Below, one piece after another: positions 61,477 to 64,000 of a stretch of 64,000 nt of DNA (position 1 is its first letter; the number at the start of each line of letters is the position of its first letter). The DNA is from G963668435 sp963668435 (lineage in GTDB: Bacteria > Latescibacterota > Latescibacteria > Latescibacterales > Latescibacteraceae). The stretch is from positions 124,001-188,000 of the forward strand of contig CAXXSC010000006.1 in NCBI GenBank assembly GCA_963668435.2. Reading direction: 5' to 3'. Both the position numbers and the translations under genes were made by a program. The notes below the pieces were generated by a model. That model ran no database searches, was not told the origin of the DNA, and was given only the letters and a program-made list of their open reading frames with translations.

Positions 61477-62802
61477 TTAGCTCTCGGGAATTTCGATACC
61501 GTAACGTCTGATCTTGCGGTAGAGAGTGGTTTTGTGGATGCCGAGTTCTTTCGCCGCGGCATTGCGGTTGAATCCGTTGCGCTCAAGGGCCTGACGGAGC
61601 GCCGCCGTCTCGATATCCTCGAGCTTTCCGCCCACCGCTGAAGGCCCGCTGCCGCCGGAAAGCTGTCTGATATGTTCGGGAAGCTGCGCCGGGAGGATTG
61701 TGTCGCCAGCGGCAAGGACGAAAGCGTGTTCGATGGCGTTTTCAAGCTCGCGCACATTGCCGGGGAAATCATGGCTCATCAGCGCCGCCATCGCCGAACC
61801 GGAAATCTCGCGAATCTCTTTCCCGGTCAGCCTGTTGTAATGGCCGAGGAAATGCTCCGCCAGAAGCGGGATGTCCTCTTTGCGTTCCCTCAGGGGCGGC
61901 AGTTCGATACGCATGACATTGATGCGGTAGAAAAGGTCCTCGCGGAATTCGCCCTTGTCCACAAGCTTTCTAAGATTCCTGTTGGTTGCGGCAAGAACGC
62001 GGACATCAGCCCGCACAGTCTTATCGGAACCGAGCGGTTCGTAGGTCTTTTCCTGCAGAAGGCGCAGAAGACGAGTCTGAAGGGCCGGGGATATATCGCC
62101 GATCTCATCCAGCAGGATCGTGCCGCCCTCCGCAATCGAAAACCGTCCGCGCCTGTCGGTTCTCGCGTCGGTGAAAGCGCCCGCCTTGTAGCCGAAAAGC
62201 TCGCTCTCCAGAAGGCTGTCCGGCAGAGCGCCGCAGTTGACCGCCACAAAAGGGCCGTCTTTACGGGGGCTCATGTCATGGATCGCCCGGCAGACCAGTT
62301 CCTTGCCTGTGCCGCTCTCACCCTCGACAAGGACAGTGGCGCCGCTGTCTGCAATGGTCGGGATCAGCGAGAAAATCTCGCGCATACGGTGATTCCTGCT
62401 TATGATATCGGAAAAGCGGTACTGTTTCGACAGCTCGCGCTTCAAATCCTCCTCGACACTGAGGTCGCGGAATGTCTCCACGCCGCCGACAACAGTACCC
62501 CCGCTGTCACGAAGAAGCGCCGTGGATATGCTCACCGGCACCTTGACACCGTCCGCCCGCACAATATAGATCGGCATGCTGTCGATTGGCTCGCCGCTTT
62601 CCATGGTACGGCGGAGGGCGCAGCCGCTCTCACAGATCGAGGCGCGAAAAACATAGCTGCAGAGTTTTCCGACAGCATCCTCACGCGTGATACCGGTGAT
62701 GTTCTCCGCGGCACGGTTGAAAGAGGTGATATGCCATTCACTGTCGACCGTGAAAACGCCCTCGCTGATGGAGTCGAGGATAATGTCGTGGGGATTTTCC
62801 AT
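61477..62802 (-). CDS. PAS-AAA-Fis sigma-54-dependent transcriptional activator
   Basis: About 441 residues. A PAS domain (ILDSISEGVFTVDSEWHITS, FNRAAENITGI) is followed by the AAA+ domain with Walker A GESGTGKE, ELFGYKAGAFTDARTDRRGR, LLDEIGDISPALQTRLLRLL, the second region DVRVLAATNRNLR and DLFYRINVMRIELPPLRERK, and a Fis-type HTH (NGFNRNAAAKELGIHKTTLYRKI). The sigma-54-contact motif GAFTGA reads GAFTDA. Two Cys in the PAS part (YVFRASICESGC) may sense redox or metal. It probably binds the palindromes at 61198-61245 to drive the ORP-like operon. The start is the ATG at 62802; a TTG at 62841 is possible. Confidence 0.9.
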   Translation of the reverse strand: MENPHDIILDSISEGVFTVDSEWHITSFNRAAENITGITREDAVGKLCSYVFRASICESGCALRRTMESGEPIDSMPIYIVRADGVKVPVSISTALLRDSGGTVVGGVETFRDLSVEEDLKRELSKQYRFSDIISRNHRMREIFSLIPTIADSGATVLVEGESGTGKELVCRAIHDMSPRKDGPFVAVNCGALPDSLLESELFGYKAGAFTDARTDRRGRFSIAEGGTILLDEIGDISPALQTRLLRLLQEKTYEPLGSDKTVRADVRVLAATNRNLRKLVDKGEFREDLFYRINVMRIELPPLRERKEDIPLLAEHFLGHYNRLTGKEIREISGSAMAALMSHDFPGNVRELENAIEHAFVLAAGDTILPAQLPEHIRQLSGGSGPSAVGGKLEDIETAALRQALERNGFNRNAAAKELGIHKTTLYRKIRRYGIEIPES

Positions 62803-62965
62803 AAGCACCCGGATGTTATACACTACTTCTGAAACTGGCAAAACGGATTATTGTCACATCATATTCGAAATATAGGGCAGGCTGAAAACGTAGAAAAGCG
62901 AAATCATAAAAACAACTGCGGAACTGGCTTCTTACAGGCGGATGGAACCTGTTTACTGAAACAGT

Positions 62966-63053
62966 CCGGTCTTGCGACCGGCCAGTGTTTATCATCAGGG
63001 AAACCGGCACTTCCCGGTTCCCCTGAAACCCCTCCGCAAGACGCCGAGGGCAC
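62966..63053 (-). repeat. Hairpin-mosaic repeat, copy j
   Basis: Read on the minus strand: H1 GTGCC/GGCGT (two G.T pairs, 63053-63041), H2 AACCGG/CCGGTT (63019-63002) and H3 CCGGTC/GACCGG (62981-62966). It lies between the activator gene and the CARDB gene. Wobble pairs in H1 keep the stem. The rest of the gap (63150-63314) holds a CTCTCTTTGGAAGAGAG hairpin and an ATCCGTGTTATCCGTGTTCC repeat. Confidence 0.65.
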
Positions 63054-63314
63054 TGTATATTTCTAATAGAGATGTGCAGAATGACTCGCTGTTCGGCGTT
63101 TCGCCGCCGAACGCTGGCTTGTGAGATCAGCGGGATGAAATCACTCTCTGCCCCCCTCTCTTTGGAAGAGAGGGGGAAACTCCCACATGTTTCTTTTTAT
63201 CATTTAATCATCGCCATCAGTGGTTCAGACAATCTTCACTATTTGTCTTAGCGCTGTTAACTCATCTTTTTTAATCCGTGAATATCCGCTAAATCCGTGT
63301 TATCCGTGTTCCAT

Positions 63315-64000
63315 TCACTCCACCATACAGGTGTTATTGCCCCGAAAGAGCTCGTCCAGCTTGCCTTTCTCGTCGACACTGACACGAAGTGCCCCCTCTG
63401 CGGGAAGTCCGCTGAATTCGATACGTACCGATTTCTCCACGAAATCTGTCGGGGCTTTGAGCGCAGGCACTGTTTTCCGTGCGACCCGCTTTCCGGTGAA
63501 ATCATAGACCGCGATTTCGGCCTTTTTCGATTTCGCGCCGCCGACATTTGACACCAGCACCGATAGTGTTCCGCCGTTGCGCTCACAGTCATAGTCCGCA
63601 ACAGCCAGATCGGGCAATGTCGCGGGCAGACGGGATTTTTTCGTCCTGGTGACTGTCAGCATGACCGGTTTTTCGGAGGGCGCCACAAAACTGATCGTAT
63701 CATAACGCATGAGCTTTTCACTACGCTCGAACAGCACCGAGCCGGGACTGCCGTTGTTGTCCTCGCAGAGCCTGATGGTGAATGTTCCGGGATCGATACG
63801 GTAAAGCCGTGCGGAAACGGTCCTGGGATGCGGATCGAAAGAGTACATTCGGCAGGTGAGGGAGACACTGTCGGCCTGCGTTACCCAGCGTGAGAGCTCC
63901 TCGCCGCCGCCCTCGGTCCAGGCGAGAGTCACCGAACGGTCGTCAATATTGGGACTCCTGGTGCCGCGCCGCCAGCCGCCGACTATCATACCGGTAAGAA
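63315..64000 (-). CDS. CARDB domain protein, 5' end outside window
   Basis: The frame is open to the right edge, so the N-terminus is missing; about 228 residues are visible. The C-terminal part has a CARDB-like Ig fold: ATLPDLAVADYDCERNGGTL, VSNVGGAKSKKAEIAVYDF, RKTVPALKAPTDFVEKSVRI and VSVDEKGKLDELFRGNNTC. Upstream is a beta-rich region (PHPRTVSARLYRIDPGTFTI). CARDB domains act in cell-surface adhesion and in large secreted enzymes. I cannot name the protein. Confidence 0.7.
   Translation of the reverse strand, partial: LTGMIVGGWRRGTRSPNIDDRSVTLAWTEGGGEELSRWVTQADSVSLTCRMYSFDPHPRTVSARLYRIDPGTFTIRLCEDNNGSPGSVLFERSEKLMRYDTISFVAPSEKPVMLTVTRTKKSRLPATLPDLAVADYDCERNGGTLSVLVSNVGGAKSKKAEIAVYDFTGKRVARKTVPALKAPTDFVEKSVRIEFSGLPAEGALRVSVDEKGKLDELFRGNNTCMVE

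Noticed and set aside
1..64000. tRNA, rRNA, CRISPR array, integrase, transposase
   Set aside because: I looked and saw no cloverleaf, repeat-spacer series or recombinase; the short repeats have no regular spacing.

Overview
The window is 64 kb of a GC-rich bacterial chromosome, probably from an uncultured anaerobe of the FCB superphylum (Latescibacterota, KSB1 or Glassbacteria-like; this placement is an inference). The hints are a C-terminal FlgD/T9SS-like sorting module with an NYPNPFNP motif, DUF5916 and CBM9-like proteins, many Tat or lipoprotein leaders, DUF1080/DUF362/DUF4434 proteins, and a molybdenum-copper 'orange protein' (ORP)-type gene cluster known from anaerobes. Nearly all genes are on the minus strand. 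I saw no tRNA, rRNA, CRISPR array, transposase or prophage.

Layout. 1-8 kb: a DUF4434 protein (cut by the left edge), a sodium:solute symporter, a FAD oxidoreductase, a NitT/TauT-type ABC importer (binding protein, permease, ATPase) and a histidine phosphatase. 8-16 kb: a frameshifted DUF5916 outer-membrane protein, a multiply frameshifted secreted protein with a sorting tail, a DUF1080 lipoprotein, an SDR dehydrogenase with a membrane lipoprotein, and an exported TudS-like protein. 16-24 kb: a NYN nuclease with a cold-shock-like tail, a jelly-roll secreted protein coupled to a methyltransferase, then an operon of GH38 alpha-mannosidase, a subclass B1 metallo-beta-lactamase with all six zinc ligands, and a CDP-alcohol phosphatidyltransferase. 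24-31.5 kb: an AT-rich DUF262 (GmrSD-like) gene, PPK2, and a set of duplicated small secreted proteins around an orphan periplasmic binding protein. 31.7-36.9 kb: dnaE and a LiaF/DUF4097-like protein with a Cys/His-rich insertion. 37-43 kb: a beta-barrel protein, a class A beta-lactamase-like serine hydrolase, a second orphan binding protein and two more small secreted proteins in a tandem DNA duplication. 43-56 kb: three tandem CBM9-like proteins, a GH2-like protein, an HNH protein, a Tat-exported DUF362 protein and a GH97 glycosidase. 56-63 kb: an eight-gene ORP/NifX/MinD/Mrp operon with a sigma-54 promoter and upstream palindromes, preceded by its likely PAS-AAA-Fis activator. A CARDB protein runs off the right edge.

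The theme is polysaccharide and glycoconjugate turnover by exported enzymes and surface proteins, plus an anaerobic metal-cofactor operon. The observations most worth following are: (1) about ten copies of an intergenic repeat built of hairpins whose stems change while pairing is kept; (2) the sigma-54-controlled ORP-like operon, including an Arg/Gly-rich NifX-like protein; (3) a six-member family of small secreted proteins next to orphan binding proteins, two of them behind CRP-like palindromes; and (4) the B1 metallo-beta-lactamase. Several frameshifts lie in homopolymer runs and may be sequence errors.
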